64,000 nucleotides of DNA from Virgibacillus dokdonensis (GCF_900166595.1 NZ_LT745763.1:3533333-3597332), one strand, 5' to 3'. Shown: positions 18,330 to 27,497, counted from the stretch's first letter. Notes: generated by a model from the sequence alone, not told the origin. Made by a program: numbers and translations.

Positions 18330-19127
18330 TTATTTTGCTATGGTAATACTTCCATTAGCTGTCCTCGCTTTAATAACATGCTCTCCATCTCCAACAACAG
18401 CATTCCAATTATCCGTACCAAACACTTCGATACCACCATTACCCGTGCGCAAGTCATACGTCACATTCGTCGGTTCTTCCTCTACATTTATCTCAATACT
18501 TCCATTTTCGGTATTCATTTCCATCGATTGATCCAAGGTTTTAGCAGTCAAAGTAATTGATCCATTACTTGTTTCTCCATGCAGGCTTCCAGCTACATCA
18601 TTCAGTTCAATGCCGCCATTTTGCGTGGAAGCTTCTGTCGTGTCTGTTATGACTTTATCCAGCACAATTTCTCCATTTGCTCCTGAGGCTTGTAAGCTTT
18701 TTACAGTGAACTTTTTCCCGTGAATTGTTCCATTTTTCGTATCAGCTTGGATCGTTTCATACGCTTTTTGTGGTAAATGTACCGTAAGTGTCAGTGAATC
18801 ACCTTGGTTAAAAAAACGAAACTTGAATTTTTCCGACTTTTTACGTACTTTTAACGTATTTTCCTTTTTGTCAATGTCCAGAAATTTTTTATCTGGCTCG
18901 TTACTTTTCCCTTTCAGTTCTAAAACGATGTTTGAACCATCAGTAGGGATAATAGTTATTTCTTCATTAATCATATCAAGTTCCAAATTTGTTATTTCAT
19001 CAGCAGAAAATTCTTCCGTAATATCGACTTTTTCTCTAACTAATGATTTAAATGTAAACAAACATCCAACACCCCCTATAATAATGAATATAATAGCAAC
19101 TAAAATAAGTTTTTTCAATTTACTCAT
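18330..19127 (-). CDS. DUF4097 beta-helix membrane-anchored protein (YvlB-like)
   Basis: A 265-residue protein with one N-terminal membrane helix (LKKLILVAIIFIIIGGVGCL) and an outside domain of repeated short beta-strands: NGTIHGK, GANGEIVLD, QNGGIELND, TSNGSITLT, TENGSIEINV, TGNGGIEVFG and TANGSITI. This NG-I/S rhythm is the hallmark of DUF4097, a right-handed parallel beta structure. It overlaps the upstream gene by 8 bases, forming an operon with padR and DUF1700. In Bacillaceae such sets belong to envelope-stress responses; a direct function is not known. The start ATG 19127 is behind AAAGGTGG. Confidence 0.85.
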   Translation of the reverse strand: MSKLKKLILVAIIFIIIGGVGCLFTFKSLVREKVDITEEFSADEITNLELDMINEEITIIPTDGSNIVLELKGKSNEPDKKFLDIDKKENTLKVRKKSEKFKFRFFNQGDSLTLTVHLPQKAYETIQADTKNGTIHGKKFTVKSLQASGANGEIVLDKVITDTTEASTQNGGIELNDVAGSLHGETSNGSITLTAKTLDQSMEMNTENGSIEINVEEEPTNVTYDLRTGNGGIEVFGTDNWNAVVGDGEHVIKARTANGSITIAK

Positions 19128-19680
19128 TGTTCAGACCACCTTTGACCATTTTAACATTAAAGTGTAAATACTTCATAAAAGCCTTAAACATATAACGGGT
19201 AACATAGTACATGCCGATAATAATAAGAATGCCAATACCTGTTAAGGCAATAGAGACAAATACATCAAATAAAAGCAACGTCTCTGGGTATAAAACGACA
19301 TTTACTAAAACAGCTAACGGAGATAATATAAACGATCCGCCGATTACCCACCCAGAAGCAATCAATGAAACTAAAGCAATAAATGGCCCTAATACAATGA
19401 CTAAATTGAAGAAACCTAAACCAATAACAGCCCAAACCGCACGAAATACATCCCCCGCATTAGAACTATGATTTACTTTTTCCAAATGGTAGGTTGCTAC
19501 AAGCTCTTTAGCAACCTGATTCGGAGCCCCTAAAGCAGCGGCAACTTCCCCTTCTGTTTTACCTTCTGCCACACCAACGGAAAAATGCTCTGCAAAATCT
19601 TGAAGAATTTCCTTTTGCTCCTCTTTAGGAAGTTTTTTAATACCTGCAGCTAACTTTTTCATAAATACATCTTTATTCAT
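19120..19680 (-). CDS. DUF1700 (HAAS-type) membrane protein
   Basis: A 186-residue protein. The N-terminal cytoplasmic helical domain (FMKKLAAGIKKLPKEEQKEI, then EGKTEGEVAAALGAPNQVAKEL) is the HAAS/DUF1700 module, usually linked with PadR regulators. Four hydrophobic helices follow in the C-terminal two thirds. Proteins of this type are thought to couple a membrane module to the partner PadR repressor and DUF4097 protein; the mechanism here is inference. ATG 19680 is preferred over GTG 19689 because AGGAGAG lies about 10 bases upstream. Its 5' end overlaps padR by 8 bases and its 3' end overlaps the DUF4097 gene. Confidence 0.87.
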   Translation of the reverse strand: MNKDVFMKKLAAGIKKLPKEEQKEILQDFAEHFSVGVAEGKTEGEVAAALGAPNQVAKELVATYHLEKVNHSSNAGDVFRAVWAVIGLGFFNLVIVLGPFIALVSLIASGWVIGGSFILSPLAVLVNVVLYPETLLLFDVFVSIALTGIGILIIIGMYYVTRYMFKAFMKYLHFNVKMVKGGLNNE

Positions 19681-19996
19681 TATGATCACTCTCCTGCAAC
19701 AACTTATTTACGCCACTAGTAAACTGCACCCACTCATGAATCAATTGATGCAAATAGTCTCTTCCTTTATCCGTCAGACAATAATACTTCCGAGATGGCC
19801 CTTCCTTTGATTCTTGTAGATAGGTTGTAAAATATTCCTCTTTTGCAAGCCTTCTTAATAATGGATAAACAGACCCTTCCGAAATAGCGATTCTTTTCGA
19901 TATTTTATTTGCTAGCTCATAGCCGTAATGATCTTGCTTATCTAATAAAGCAAGCACACACAGTTCCAGAGCACCTTTTTTAAATTGAACATTCAT
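19673..19996 (-). CDS. PadR family transcriptional regulator
   Basis: A small dimeric winged-helix repressor, 107 residues. The PadR domain is complete: FKKGALELCVLALLDKQDHY, GYELANKISK, ISEGSVYPLLRRLAKEEYFT (recognition helix and wing) and RKYYCLTDKGRDYLHQLI. It is first in an operon with the DUF1700 and DUF4097 genes and likely controls that operon. ATG 19996 has GAGGTG 10 bases upstream; the frame to 20014 has no ribosome-binding site. Inducer unknown. Confidence 0.9.
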   Translation of the reverse strand: MNVQFKKGALELCVLALLDKQDHYGYELANKISKRIAISEGSVYPLLRRLAKEEYFTTYLQESKEGPSRKYYCLTDKGRDYLHQLIHEWVQFTSGVNKLLQESDHNE

Positions 19997-20053
19997 GTAG
20001 TTTAAGCACCTCATTTCTTATATTTAACTTTCTACCTTCTGCACTAAAACCAT

Positions 20054-20180
20054 GAACAAAGGCTCAGGGCGCTCGTTTAGCAACGTAGCGAGTGGTGCGA
20101 ATCAACAAAAGTTTAGGAATCATGCTCTTGCAACAGGAGTATGCCGATGCCCTACGGCAAATCCGTTTTTAGTCGGCTTA
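20054..20180 (+). repeat. Dispersed repeat family A, copy 2 (5' half)
   Basis: Matches the first half of family A from GAACAAAGGCTC to TTTTTAGTCGGCTT, with more substitutions than the full copies. The 3' half with the closing inverted repeat is missing. It lies just upstream of the padR operon. Confidence 0.7.
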
Positions 20181-20427
20181 AAACAATGTAACGAACTAAA
20201 TCTTTATTCATTAACTTGCACAGGTGTGACGAAGGTATATAATATTCGGCATAGTACACTTTATCACTCACTATTATACATTAAATAGTACCTATATATA
20301 TAATATACTTTAGTACTGAATATTGCAAGGTACTAAGATAAAGTTTATTGTTTTACCTATGTTAGAAACCACGCTTCCATAAGCAATGGCTTGAACTTTT
20401 TATTATAACCACGAAAAATGGAGACAA

Positions 20428-20500
20428 ACACTTGGCTTATCGTGAAATCTTTACTCTACGGTGAAAGCCGTCGTTTCACTTTTATTACACCTTCCCTATA
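20428..20500 (+). repeat. Dispersed repeat family B, copy 1
   Basis: Contains ACTTGGCTTATCGTGAAATC, then GCCGTCGTTTCACTTTTATTA and ends CCTTCCCTATA. It abuts family A copy 3 without a gap, so two repeat types sit back to back. Confidence 0.65.
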
Positions 20501-20655
20501 GGAACAAAGGCTCGGGGCGCCCGTTTAGCAACGTAGCGACTGGAACGAATCAACTGACATAAATGAACCACGGTAAGGCACGAACCGATGATAACTTATC
20601 GTAGAGCGATTTCGTGAAGTCGCCTAGTTGCTGGGTGCTAGAGCCGTACGTCGCT
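20501..20655 (+). repeat. Dispersed repeat family A, copy 3 (internal deletion)
   Basis: Begins GGAACAAAGGCTCGGGGCGC and keeps the 3' block CGAACCGATGATAAC..GTCGCCTAGTTGCTGGG, but lacks the middle hairpins between about element positions 70 and 150. Both inverted ends are retained. Confidence 0.7.
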
Positions 20656-20712
20656 ATTCCGCTAAATCGGCATCCAACAAAAGCAACCAATTTTATACTT
20701 CCTCATTCTTCG

Positions 20713-20738
20713 AAAAAGAGAGGATACTCCTCTCTTTA
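20713..20738 (-). terminator. Terminator of the ktr gene
   Basis: AAAGAGAGGA and TCCTCTCTTT around a 3-nt loop, followed by T's on the minus strand. It overlaps the stop codon. Confidence 0.85.
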
Positions 20739-22091
20739 ACCAGTAAACACATCTTCTTCTGGATACCGAATTGACGACTCCCTTTTTTTAGCAAACACAA
20801 ACGCCATGGTAAGTGGTCCTATTCGTCCAATAAACATCATAATCATAATGACCTCTTTCCCAAGAGTAGTAAGCTCGCCCGTCAGTCCCATGGATAGCCC
20901 TACAGTACCAAAAGCAGAAATCACTTCAAATGCAATCGTTAGAAATGGCGCATTTTCAGTGACTGTCAACATGAAAATAGCTATAAATATACAACTAATA
21001 CTAATCATCATGATCGAAAGGGCACGAACAATAACGTGAGATTTTATTGTTCGCTTAAACGCTGTTGTTTCATTTTTTCCACGTAAAAACGACATCGTTG
21101 CTAGCAACATAACAACAAATGTTGTCACTTTAATTCCGCTACCAGTAGACCCACTTCCTGCCCCAATGAACATCAGTAGCATCGTAACAAGTATAGAAGA
21201 TTCGTTCATTGCAGCAATATCCAAAGAATTAAAACCAGCCGTCCTTGGTGTTACCGCTTGAAAATACGACCCCCATAGTTTATCAACGAATGAAAAGTTA
21301 CCAATCGTTTCTGGGTTACTATATTCTAAAACAAATAATATGCATAGAGCAGTAACATTAATAACTAACGTACCAACGAGCATTAATTTAGAATGCAAAG
21401 ACAATCGATGAAATCCTTTTTTATCCCAAATATCTACCAAAACCGTAAATCCTAGACCACCTGTAATAAATAATCCTGTAATAACAATATTTACTAACGG
21501 ATCACCTACATATTGCGAGAGGCTGTCAGACCAAAGCGAAAACCCTGCATTATTAAAAGCAGATATGCTATGAAACAAACTATAATTTAACCCGTCAGCC
21601 CAACCGTACGTGGGCACCCATTTTACAGCAAGGAATATAAAAGCAATTGCTTCTATCGTAATCGAAAAAATAAATAATAATTTCACAAGACGAAGGAGTC
21701 CACCTAGCGAGGTTTGATTTAAATTTAAGGACTCCTGTGTTAACAACCTTTGTCGTAACCCAATCTTTTTACGCATCATCATTAAAATAAGTACAGAGAA
21801 AGTCATGAGACCTAGTCCGCCAATTTGCATTAAAAACATAATGACAATTTCTCCGAACAAGGTATAAGTTGAGCCAGTATCAACAACAACTAAACCTGTG
21901 ACAGTTATGGCAGAAGTAGCCGTAAACCAAGCATCTAACCAAGTTATAGACGTATACGTAGCTACAGGCATTTTTAGCAAGCATGCGCCTACGACAATAA
22001 AAAATAAAAACGTCAATGCTAAAATTTGTGGCGGATTACAATGAATAATAATTCCACGTATTGGATGTAATGAGATAATTTTTTTCATCAT
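20736..22091 (-). CDS. Ktr/Trk-type potassium transporter membrane subunit (KtrB/KtrD)
   Basis: The ion-conducting subunit for K+ uptake. About 451 residues (445-449 in B. subtilis KtrB/KtrD). Four P-loop repeats with the selectivity-filter Gly are visible: TSAITVTGLVV, SISAFNNAGFSL, VTPRTAGFNSLD and ISAFGTVGLSMG. The gating-loop region GSTGSGIKVTTF follows the third. No RCK subunit (KtrA/KtrC) adjoins it, as for ktrD in B. subtilis. ATG 22091 or 22088 is the likely start, behind AAGAGGTGG; GTG 22097 would lie inside that site. Expression should be lowered by c-di-AMP through the leader at 22274-22487. Confidence 0.92.
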   Translation of the reverse strand: MMKKIISLHPIRGIIIHCNPPQILALTFLFFIVVGACLLKMPVATYTSITWLDAWFTATSAITVTGLVVVDTGSTYTLFGEIVIMFLMQIGGLGLMTFSVLILMMMRKKIGLRQRLLTQESLNLNQTSLGGLLRLVKLLFIFSITIEAIAFIFLAVKWVPTYGWADGLNYSLFHSISAFNNAGFSLWSDSLSQYVGDPLVNIVITGLFITGGLGFTVLVDIWDKKGFHRLSLHSKLMLVGTLVINVTALCILFVLEYSNPETIGNFSFVDKLWGSYFQAVTPRTAGFNSLDIAAMNESSILVTMLLMFIGAGSGSTGSGIKVTTFVVMLLATMSFLRGKNETTAFKRTIKSHVIVRALSIMMISISCIFIAIFMLTVTENAPFLTIAFEVISAFGTVGLSMGLTGELTTLGKEVIMIMMFIGRIGPLTMAFVFAKKRESSIRYPEEDVFTG

Positions 22092-22273
22092 CCCCACCTC
22101 TTTCTATAAGTGAACAGATACCTACGCACATTGCTTAGAAAAACTTAGATCTCACCAAATGTTTATGGCAAAATCGCAATACACTCCTATAGTGTCCCCT
22201 AAGGCGCTGTTATTTTCCATGCATCCTGCAAAATCTTTGTTAAAGGGAGTGTTACAACACCGATTATTTGAAA

Positions 22274-22487
22274 TAAAAAAAGACCAGCAAAAACACATGG
22301 TCTCAAAGGTCGCGATTTCCCTAGGACCTCTCTCCTAATATTACATACGCTTACGAGGTTAGCTGTCGGGTTCGGGATGGAGAGCACCCCTTTCTCTATT
22401 ATGAGAATTCACCCCAAGGCCGCAATAAATCATTTCTACGACCAAATTCCTGTGGTTCCCCCGTTCAAAACAAGATTCAGCAAAGGT
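22274..22487 (-). promoter_or_regulatory. c-di-AMP riboswitch (ydaO/yuaA type) with terminator
   Basis: Minus-strand leader of the ktr gene. The conserved aptamer pieces are all present in order: GCTGAATC..GAACGGGGGAACC, TTGGGGTGAAT, then CCGAACCCGACAGCTAACCT, CGTAAGCG and GGAGAGAGG. An intrinsic terminator follows (AGACCA/TGGTCT with a T7 run, 22304-22274). Known members bind c-di-AMP and switch off potassium and osmolyte transporter genes, fitting the downstream gene. Confidence 0.95.
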
Positions 22488-22524
22488 TCATAGTTAATTA
22501 TGAGTAAATCTTTTAATAAGCTAT

Positions 22525-22553
22525 AATTTACTCCGATTGTATCGGATTGTCAA
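22525..22553 (-). promoter_or_regulatory. Promoter of the riboswitch-ktr transcript
   Basis: TTGACA (22553-22548), 17-bp spacer, TAAATT (22530-22525) on the minus strand. The spacer contains the inverted repeat CCGATACAATCGG. Confidence 0.6.
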
Positions 22554-22620
22554 TATTTAATTGTGAACTTCAGCAACTTTTTTACAAACGCAAGCGATTT
22601 CCTATCCATCTCATTAACAT

Positions 22621-22661
22621 AAAGCAACCATAAAGAGTTCAATCTCTTTATGGTTGCTTTT
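22621..22661 (-). terminator. Terminator of cadCA
   Basis: AAAGCAACCATAAAGAG pairs perfectly with CTCTTTATGGTTGCTTT around a 6-nt loop. The cadA stop codon lies in the stem. Confidence 0.85.
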
Positions 22662-24759
22662 TGGCACGCATTAAGCGCAAGGAATTGAATACAACTAATA
22701 ACGTAGCTCCCATGTCAGCGAGTATAGCTAGCCATAAGGTGAGCCATCCTGGAATAACTAATAAAAGGGCAATTACTTTTAAAAGTAGCGCAAAGCCTAT
22801 ATTTTGTTTGATGATCGTTAACGTTTGTTGACTTAGCTCCATTGTATATGGAACTTTGCTTAAATCATCAGCCATTAACGCAATATCAGCTGTTTCCATA
22901 GCGGTATCCGTACCAGCACCTCCCATAGCAACACCGACATCTGCTGCTGCTAAAGCGGGGGCATCATTGATCCCATCTCCAATCATCGCAACCTTGCCGT
23001 ATTGCTGCTTCAATTCTTTAATTGCTATTAATTTATCTTGCGGCATAAGCTCCGACTTTGTCTCCATTATGCCTACTTCGCGCCCAATCGCAGAGCCAGT
23101 TGCTTGGTTATCTCCTGTAAGCATCACCGTTCGTTTACCTAGTTGGTGCAGCTTTTCAATGATAGACAGACTTCCTTTACGAACTTGGTCGGCCACAGCA
23201 ATTAGGCCTTCGATACGATGATCGGTTCCAAATAGCATCACCGTTTTACCTTGCGTTTGTAATGTGCGAATTTGCATTTGCAATTCTTTAGGAAGATGTG
23301 CTTTCCCTTGAAATAAGGAAGGACTTCCAATTCTGTACATAGAGCCATTCACTGTTGCTTGGGCGCCCTTCCCCGTAAAAGACTGAAAATTTTCTGCATG
23401 TAAGTTATTTACATTATCTGCTTTAGCTTTTCGTAATATAGATGAAGCAAGTGGATGCTGTGAGTAAGTTTCAATCGCTGCTGCATGCGCTAACACGTCT
23501 GATTCTGACATATCTCCAAATGAAATAACTTCTGTAACAACAGGCTTTCCCTCGGTTATCGTGCCTGTTTTATCAAAAGCAACTACATCTATTTTTCCTG
23601 TTTCTTCTAAATGAATGCCACCTTTAATTAACACACCATGTCGAGCAGCATTGCCAATTGCTGTTACAATAGCTACAGGAGTAGAAATAACCAACGCACA
23701 CGGACATCCTACGACTAATACCGCTAGCCCGTTATAGATCCAATCAGACCACGTTGCACTAAACAACAATGGTGGAATCGTAGCCACCAACATAGCAATA
23801 ACGATAATGGCTGGAGTATAATATTTCGCAAAACGATCGACAAATTGTTGAGAAGGCGCTTTTTCCGCCTGTGCTTCCTCTACTAAATGAATAATTTTAG
23901 CAATTGTGGTATCTTGCGCATATTTGGTAACACGCACTTCCAAGGAACCCTCTTCATTCAAAGTACCAGCAAATACTTCATCACCAGCCTGTTTAAACAC
24001 AGGGATAGATTCACCAGTTATGGTTGCTTGATTAATAGACGATTCTCCTTTAAGAACTTCGCCATCCATGGCAATTTTCTCACCTGGTTTAATCACCATG
24101 ACATCATTCACTTGTACATCCTTGACATCCATTTCAATTAGCTCATCGCCCCTACGAATTGTTGCACGATTTGGGGCAATATTCATTAATAAACGAATGG
24201 ATTGCCGAGCCTTCTCCATGGAATATCCTTCTAGCGCTTCACTTACAGCAAATAGAAAGACAACGACAGCACCTTCTGCCCATTCTCCAATAATAGCAGC
24301 ACCTATAACTGCAATCGTCATTAACGTTTTCATGTCAAATTCAAATCTAGCTAAGTTTTTAAAGCCAGTACGAAATAGCTTCCAACCCCCGATTAGAATA
24401 GCAGCTGCAAATGTACTTACTGTTGCAAGATTACTTTCGCCCACTTGAAAGAAAAACACATATCCAAGTGCAGTGAATAAAAAGGAAAATAACGTCGTCA
24501 AATTACTTTTCTTTTTCCAAAACGATTGCTTATCTTCCGTTAATCGCTCTCTTTCTGGAAAGACTTTAATATCATCAAAAGCTCCAGCCGCTTCCAACTG
24601 TTGCACAGAAGCTTCGCCTTGCACTATAACTTTCGATGCACCAAAATTTAGTTGCACGTCGTCAACGGTTTCAATGGCACGAATATTTTTTTCAAACTTT
24701 GCTGCACAATTTGTGCATGATAACCCTTGCAGACGATAAACGTTTTTATTCTCTTCCAC
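22648..24759 (-). CDS. cadA: Cadmium/zinc-exporting P1B-type ATPase CadA
   Basis: A membrane ATPase for efflux of Cd2+, Zn2+ and similar ions. About 703 residues. An N-terminal HMA domain (RLQGLSCTNCAAKFEKNI) is followed by transmembrane helices, TGES, CPC at about residue 353 in VVGCPCALVISTP (P1B-2 class), DKTGTITEGKP and GDGINDAPALAAADVG. The start is probably GTG 24759, with AGAAGGTG 6 bases upstream; ATG 24780 has no ribosome-binding site and would lengthen the overlap with cadC from 14 to 35 bases. It forms an operon with its repressor gene cadC. Confidence 0.93.
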   Translation of the reverse strand: MEENKNVYRLQGLSCTNCAAKFEKNIRAIETVDDVQLNFGASKVIVQGEASVQQLEAAGAFDDIKVFPERERLTEDKQSFWKKKSNLTTLFSFLFTALGYVFFFQVGESNLATVSTFAAAILIGGWKLFRTGFKNLARFEFDMKTLMTIAVIGAAIIGEWAEGAVVVFLFAVSEALEGYSMEKARQSIRLLMNIAPNRATIRRGDELIEMDVKDVQVNDVMVIKPGEKIAMDGEVLKGESSINQATITGESIPVFKQAGDEVFAGTLNEEGSLEVRVTKYAQDTTIAKIIHLVEEAQAEKAPSQQFVDRFAKYYTPAIIVIAMLVATIPPLLFSATWSDWIYNGLAVLVVGCPCALVISTPVAIVTAIGNAARHGVLIKGGIHLEETGKIDVVAFDKTGTITEGKPVVTEVISFGDMSESDVLAHAAAIETYSQHPLASSILRKAKADNVNNLHAENFQSFTGKGAQATVNGSMYRIGSPSLFQGKAHLPKELQMQIRTLQTQGKTVMLFGTDHRIEGLIAVADQVRKGSLSIIEKLHQLGKRTVMLTGDNQATGSAIGREVGIMETKSELMPQDKLIAIKELKQQYGKVAMIGDGINDAPALAAADVGVAMGGAGTDTAMETADIALMADDLSKVPYTMELSQQTLTIIKQNIGFALLLKVIALLLVIPGWLTLWLAILADMGATLLVVFNSLRLMRAKKQP

Positions 24760-25129
24760 GATCGACACCTTCTTTTGCATGAACTGTAGCTATTGTTACG
24801 AGCTGATGCACATGCTCATCCTCTAAAGAATAAAAAACAAGTTTTCCTTCTTTTCGATGTTTCGCCAGCCCCATATTCTTTAACAAACGTAAATGATGCG
24901 ATGCAGTTGCCTTCGTTGCACCAATAATCGTAGCTATATCACATACACATAACTCTCTTTCTAGTGTAAGCGCATAAGCAATTTTTAATCTTGTCGCATC
25001 AGCCAACGCTTTAAATATTTGTTCAACCCCATCCATCTTATCTATTTTAGGACGAATTCGGCTTACCGTATCCTCGTCATAACAAAACGTCTCGCAAACG
25101 TCGATTGGTTTTTCTTTAGAAGCGCCCAT
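24746..25129 (-). CDS. cadC: ArsR/SmtB-family metal-sensing repressor CadC
   Basis: A winged-helix repressor, 127 residues, that leaves its operator on binding Cd2+, Pb2+ or Zn2+. The metal-site Cys are in place: N-terminal CETFC and ELCVCD in the alpha-3 helix. The recognition helix region is ATKATASHHLRLLKNMGLA, followed by the wing KEGKLVFYSL and a C-terminal helix with Asp/His that fits the structural zinc site. The start ATG 25129 is behind AGGGGG. It is the first gene of cadCA and its operator lies 20 bp upstream. Confidence 0.94.
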   Translation of the reverse strand: MGASKEKPIDVCETFCYDEDTVSRIRPKIDKMDGVEQIFKALADATRLKIAYALTLERELCVCDIATIIGATKATASHHLRLLKNMGLAKHRKEGKLVFYSLEDEHVHQLVTIATVHAKEGVDRGRE

Positions 25130-25147
25130 AATTTATCCCCCTAATAA

Positions 25148-25204
25148 TCAAATAGTTGTTTGACTGTTTGTTTATAGTGTATGAATGAGTCCTTTTATTG
25201 TCAA
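25148..25204 (-). promoter_or_regulatory. cadCA promoter and operator
   Basis: Minus strand: TTGACA (25204-25199), 17-bp spacer, TACACT (25181-25176). Just downstream is TCAAACAACTATTTGA (25163-25148), an inverted TCAAA-N6-TTTGA of the CadC operator type. Placement after the transcription start fits repression. Confidence 0.65.
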
Positions 25205-25351
25205 CTATATGTATCCCAAATTCAAATTTAAATTTGACAAATTCGTGAACATGATTGATAATAAAGAAAATACTTTAAATTTGGATATTGACTCGTAATC
25301 ATTGTTACATTTTAATACAGTCTAACTACGTTTTAAAAGGAGTTACGGTAC

Positions 25352-25570
25352 ATGAAAAACGAAAAGCTGTTAAAAGCAACAAAATATGTCGGAGCAAGTA
25401 TATTGTTGACCGGTATCGCCATTTTTCTTTATGGTTTCTTTGTAAGCGATTACAGTTACATTACTGGAATTGGTATTGGAACCGTTATGGGAGCTGTATT
25501 TATTTTTCTCATGGGGGTATTTTTAGTAGCCACAGAAGAAATGAATTCGAACAGAAAAACTTGGCGATAG
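25352..25570 (+). CDS. Small two-helix membrane protein, unknown
   Basis: A 72-residue protein with two hydrophobic helices (about residues 12-30 and 36-59: VGASILLTGIAIFLYGFF and ITGIGIGTVMGAVFIFLM) and a short charged tail ending EEMNSNRKTWR. I do not recognise a named family. AAAAGGAG ends 10 bases before ATG 25352 and favours real expression. It is divergent from cadC and about 220 bp from it, so a metal link is possible but unproven. The 3' end overlaps a degenerate family B repeat by a few bases. Confidence 0.65.
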   Translation: MKNEKLLKATKYVGASILLTGIAIFLYGFFVSDYSYITGIGIGTVMGAVFIFLMGVFLVATEEMNSNRKTWR

Positions 25571-25621
25571 CCGTAGTTTTGCTTATACTAGAATCCATAA
25601 AAATGTATTCTTTCCTATAGT
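25566..25621 (+). repeat. Dispersed repeat family B, copy 2 (3' part)
   Basis: GCCGTAGTTTTGCTTATACT, then AAAAATGTATTCTTTCCTATAGT: only the right half of the family B consensus is recognisable. Confidence 0.5.
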
Positions 25622-25670
25622 AGAAAAAAGACTTAACAAATCCGTATCTAAGATTTAATAATGCGCCCAT

Positions 25671-25711
25671 GAAACGAGCCGTTTGCTTATGCGAAGCAGA
25701 CGGCTCGTTTC
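25671..25711. terminator. Strong hairpin, probable terminator
   Basis: AAACGAGCCGT and ACGGCTCGTTT pair with further TGCTT/AAGCA pairing around a short loop. The T run is short (TTTC), so the hairpin could have another role. Confidence 0.55.
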
Positions 25712-25923
25712 ATCTATTGTGCAGCGCACCATAGCATTTCGCAGCTAGACTTACTAAAACATGTTTTTTCAATGGTTGTTACAAGCCGAGTTGCCTATAT
25801 CATTGATTATATATGGAAAATATTGTTTAATTGTATACATAAAATGAAACTTCAATTAGTGGGATTTTTATATCATACGGATTATTGATTGACGTAAAGG
25901 CTTTTAATTAAACTGAAGATTTA

Positions 25924-26010
25924 AATGCTGTTAAATCCCACTTTGACTTATTCAGCGCTCACAACGTCCCATTTTTAAAGTAAGAAAACGGACAGCACCT
26001 TATATCTGGG
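25924..26010 (+). repeat. Dispersed repeat family C, copy 2
   Basis: Starts ATGCTGTTAAATCC and ends GGACAGCACCTTATATCTGG, the same inverted ends and 3' tail as the other family C copies. It sits directly before the ribosome-binding site of the next gene. Confidence 0.5.
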
Positions 26011-26042
26011 ATCAAACTGTAACCGTAGAGGAGAGCTTGTAC

Positions 26043-27428
26043 ATGACCTTAAATCAACTATTCCAATCTTTGATATCGTATATTCCAGCGACAAACATGA
26101 ACATGAGAAAAGCATACCAACCTGATGAAATTATTTCAGGCGTGCAATATGATATTTTCTCAAACACTACGAACAAAAACGTAGCAGTATTCACCGTGGA
26201 TAATCAAGGAAAGCTGCTTTACTTTTCTGTAGAAGATGAAATTTTAAAACCATCAAATTACACATTAAAACGTGATGAATTAATCGAAAAAGCAAGTCAT
26301 TTTGTAAAAACATTTTACCCTGAGATGTATAAAAATTGCAAACTAGCTTCTTTTTTAAAATTAGGAAATGCATACACGGTTCACTTCGCCTATCAGGATG
26401 AACAATTGCATTTATTTCTCCCTGAAACAGGAGTTACATTATTTTTAACGAAAAGCGGTAAAATCAGTACGATTATTTCTTTTCATGATAAGAATACGAA
26501 CATACATTATCCTGATGTCATGATCTCTGCTGAAGCAGCAAAGAAACAATACTTGCACCATTTGGAACCAGAATTACTAATTGCTCCAATGGATACATAT
26601 TATATAAACAATAATGGCAAATTTCGACTCGTTTACAGCATAATTGAACGTGCATTCTACATACCAGCTGACGGGGGAGAAATCTATGTGCAAAAAGATG
26701 CTATAAAACAAATTCCTTTTCATAAACCAGAAAAAGTTAAAACGAATTTACACGATATCATTGGTTTAAAGGGTTATAAGCTAATGAAGAAAAAACAAGC
26801 AAAGAACAAACGAATAGAGGTTTGGTCTACCCTACCAAATGTCATTCAGAATAAAACAGATTTTGATATCGAGGAAATAGATTCTTGTCTTATGAAATTA
26901 TGCTTTGATAAGCAAGATCGATTGCTACAAATAACGAGTGAAGAACTGCCTCCAAAAGACATAAGTAAACCTATTGGCGTAGACCAAGCCGAAGAAATAG
27001 CGTATCAGTTATTATTCTACCTTTATCCTGAAGCGCACAAGCAATTGATTAGAATTGATGGTGAGGGGGAAATAGAGGATGTTTATTGCTTTGATTTCCG
27101 CTGGCAATATAACAGCATCCGTATTTTACACGATATCATTTCTATAGATGTTGGGAAATATTCAGGTCGGATTTGTAGCTTTGATCATCAACCGTTATGT
27201 AAACAACGATATGAGCATGTCCATACGACACCGACACTTTCTAAGCAAACGGTCAAACAAATATACGCCGACGATGTACAAATGGAGTTACGTTGGTTTC
27301 AAGATGGAGAAAGCGATTATAAATTAGTGTATGCACCCACTTTTCCAAAATTAGCTGGCGTTATCCGAATGATTGATGCGCATACAGCGCAAATATTTCA
27401 AACTGAAAAGACAGAACTATTTTGTTAG
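26043..27428 (+). CDS. YcdB/YcdC-type repeat protein (probable)
   Basis: A 461-residue protein without signal peptide or membrane helix. Repeated modules of the form residues-E-(K/A)A..YP (EKASHFVKTFYPEMYK, then ADQAEE-like VDQAEEIAYQLLFYLYPEA) followed by beta-strand-rich segments resemble the YcdB/YcdC (DUF4901) and PepSY-like folds of spore formers. Function is not known; relatives are linked with sporulation and germination surfaces. ATG 26043 is chosen because GAGGAG lies 9 bases upstream; TTG 26037 is in frame but too close to it. Monocistronic, with a hairpin after the stop. Family assignment is moderate. Confidence 0.65.
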   Translation: MTLNQLFQSLISYIPATNMNMRKAYQPDEIISGVQYDIFSNTTNKNVAVFTVDNQGKLLYFSVEDEILKPSNYTLKRDELIEKASHFVKTFYPEMYKNCKLASFLKLGNAYTVHFAYQDEQLHLFLPETGVTLFLTKSGKISTIISFHDKNTNIHYPDVMISAEAAKKQYLHHLEPELLIAPMDTYYINNNGKFRLVYSIIERAFYIPADGGEIYVQKDAIKQIPFHKPEKVKTNLHDIIGLKGYKLMKKKQAKNKRIEVWSTLPNVIQNKTDFDIEEIDSCLMKLCFDKQDRLLQITSEELPPKDISKPIGVDQAEEIAYQLLFYLYPEAHKQLIRIDGEGEIEDVYCFDFRWQYNSIRILHDIISIDVGKYSGRICSFDHQPLCKQRYEHVHTTPTLSKQTVKQIYADDVQMELRWFQDGESDYKLVYAPTFPKLAGVIRMIDAHTAQIFQTEKTELFC

Positions 27429-27455
27429 TGCATTGTTCTTAATTGAAAGTTAAAG

Positions 27456-27497
27456 GACACATACACCTAAAATTTTTAACTTCCTAGGTGTATGTGA
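27456..27497. terminator. Hairpin after the YcdB-like gene
   Basis: CACATACACCTA pairs perfectly with TAGGTGTATGTG around a 15-nt loop. There is no T run on the plus strand, so termination is probable rather than sure. Confidence 0.55.

Noticed and set aside
22199-22387. 62-residue frame in the ktr leader
   Set aside because: It lies in the c-di-AMP riboswitch and has no coding signs.
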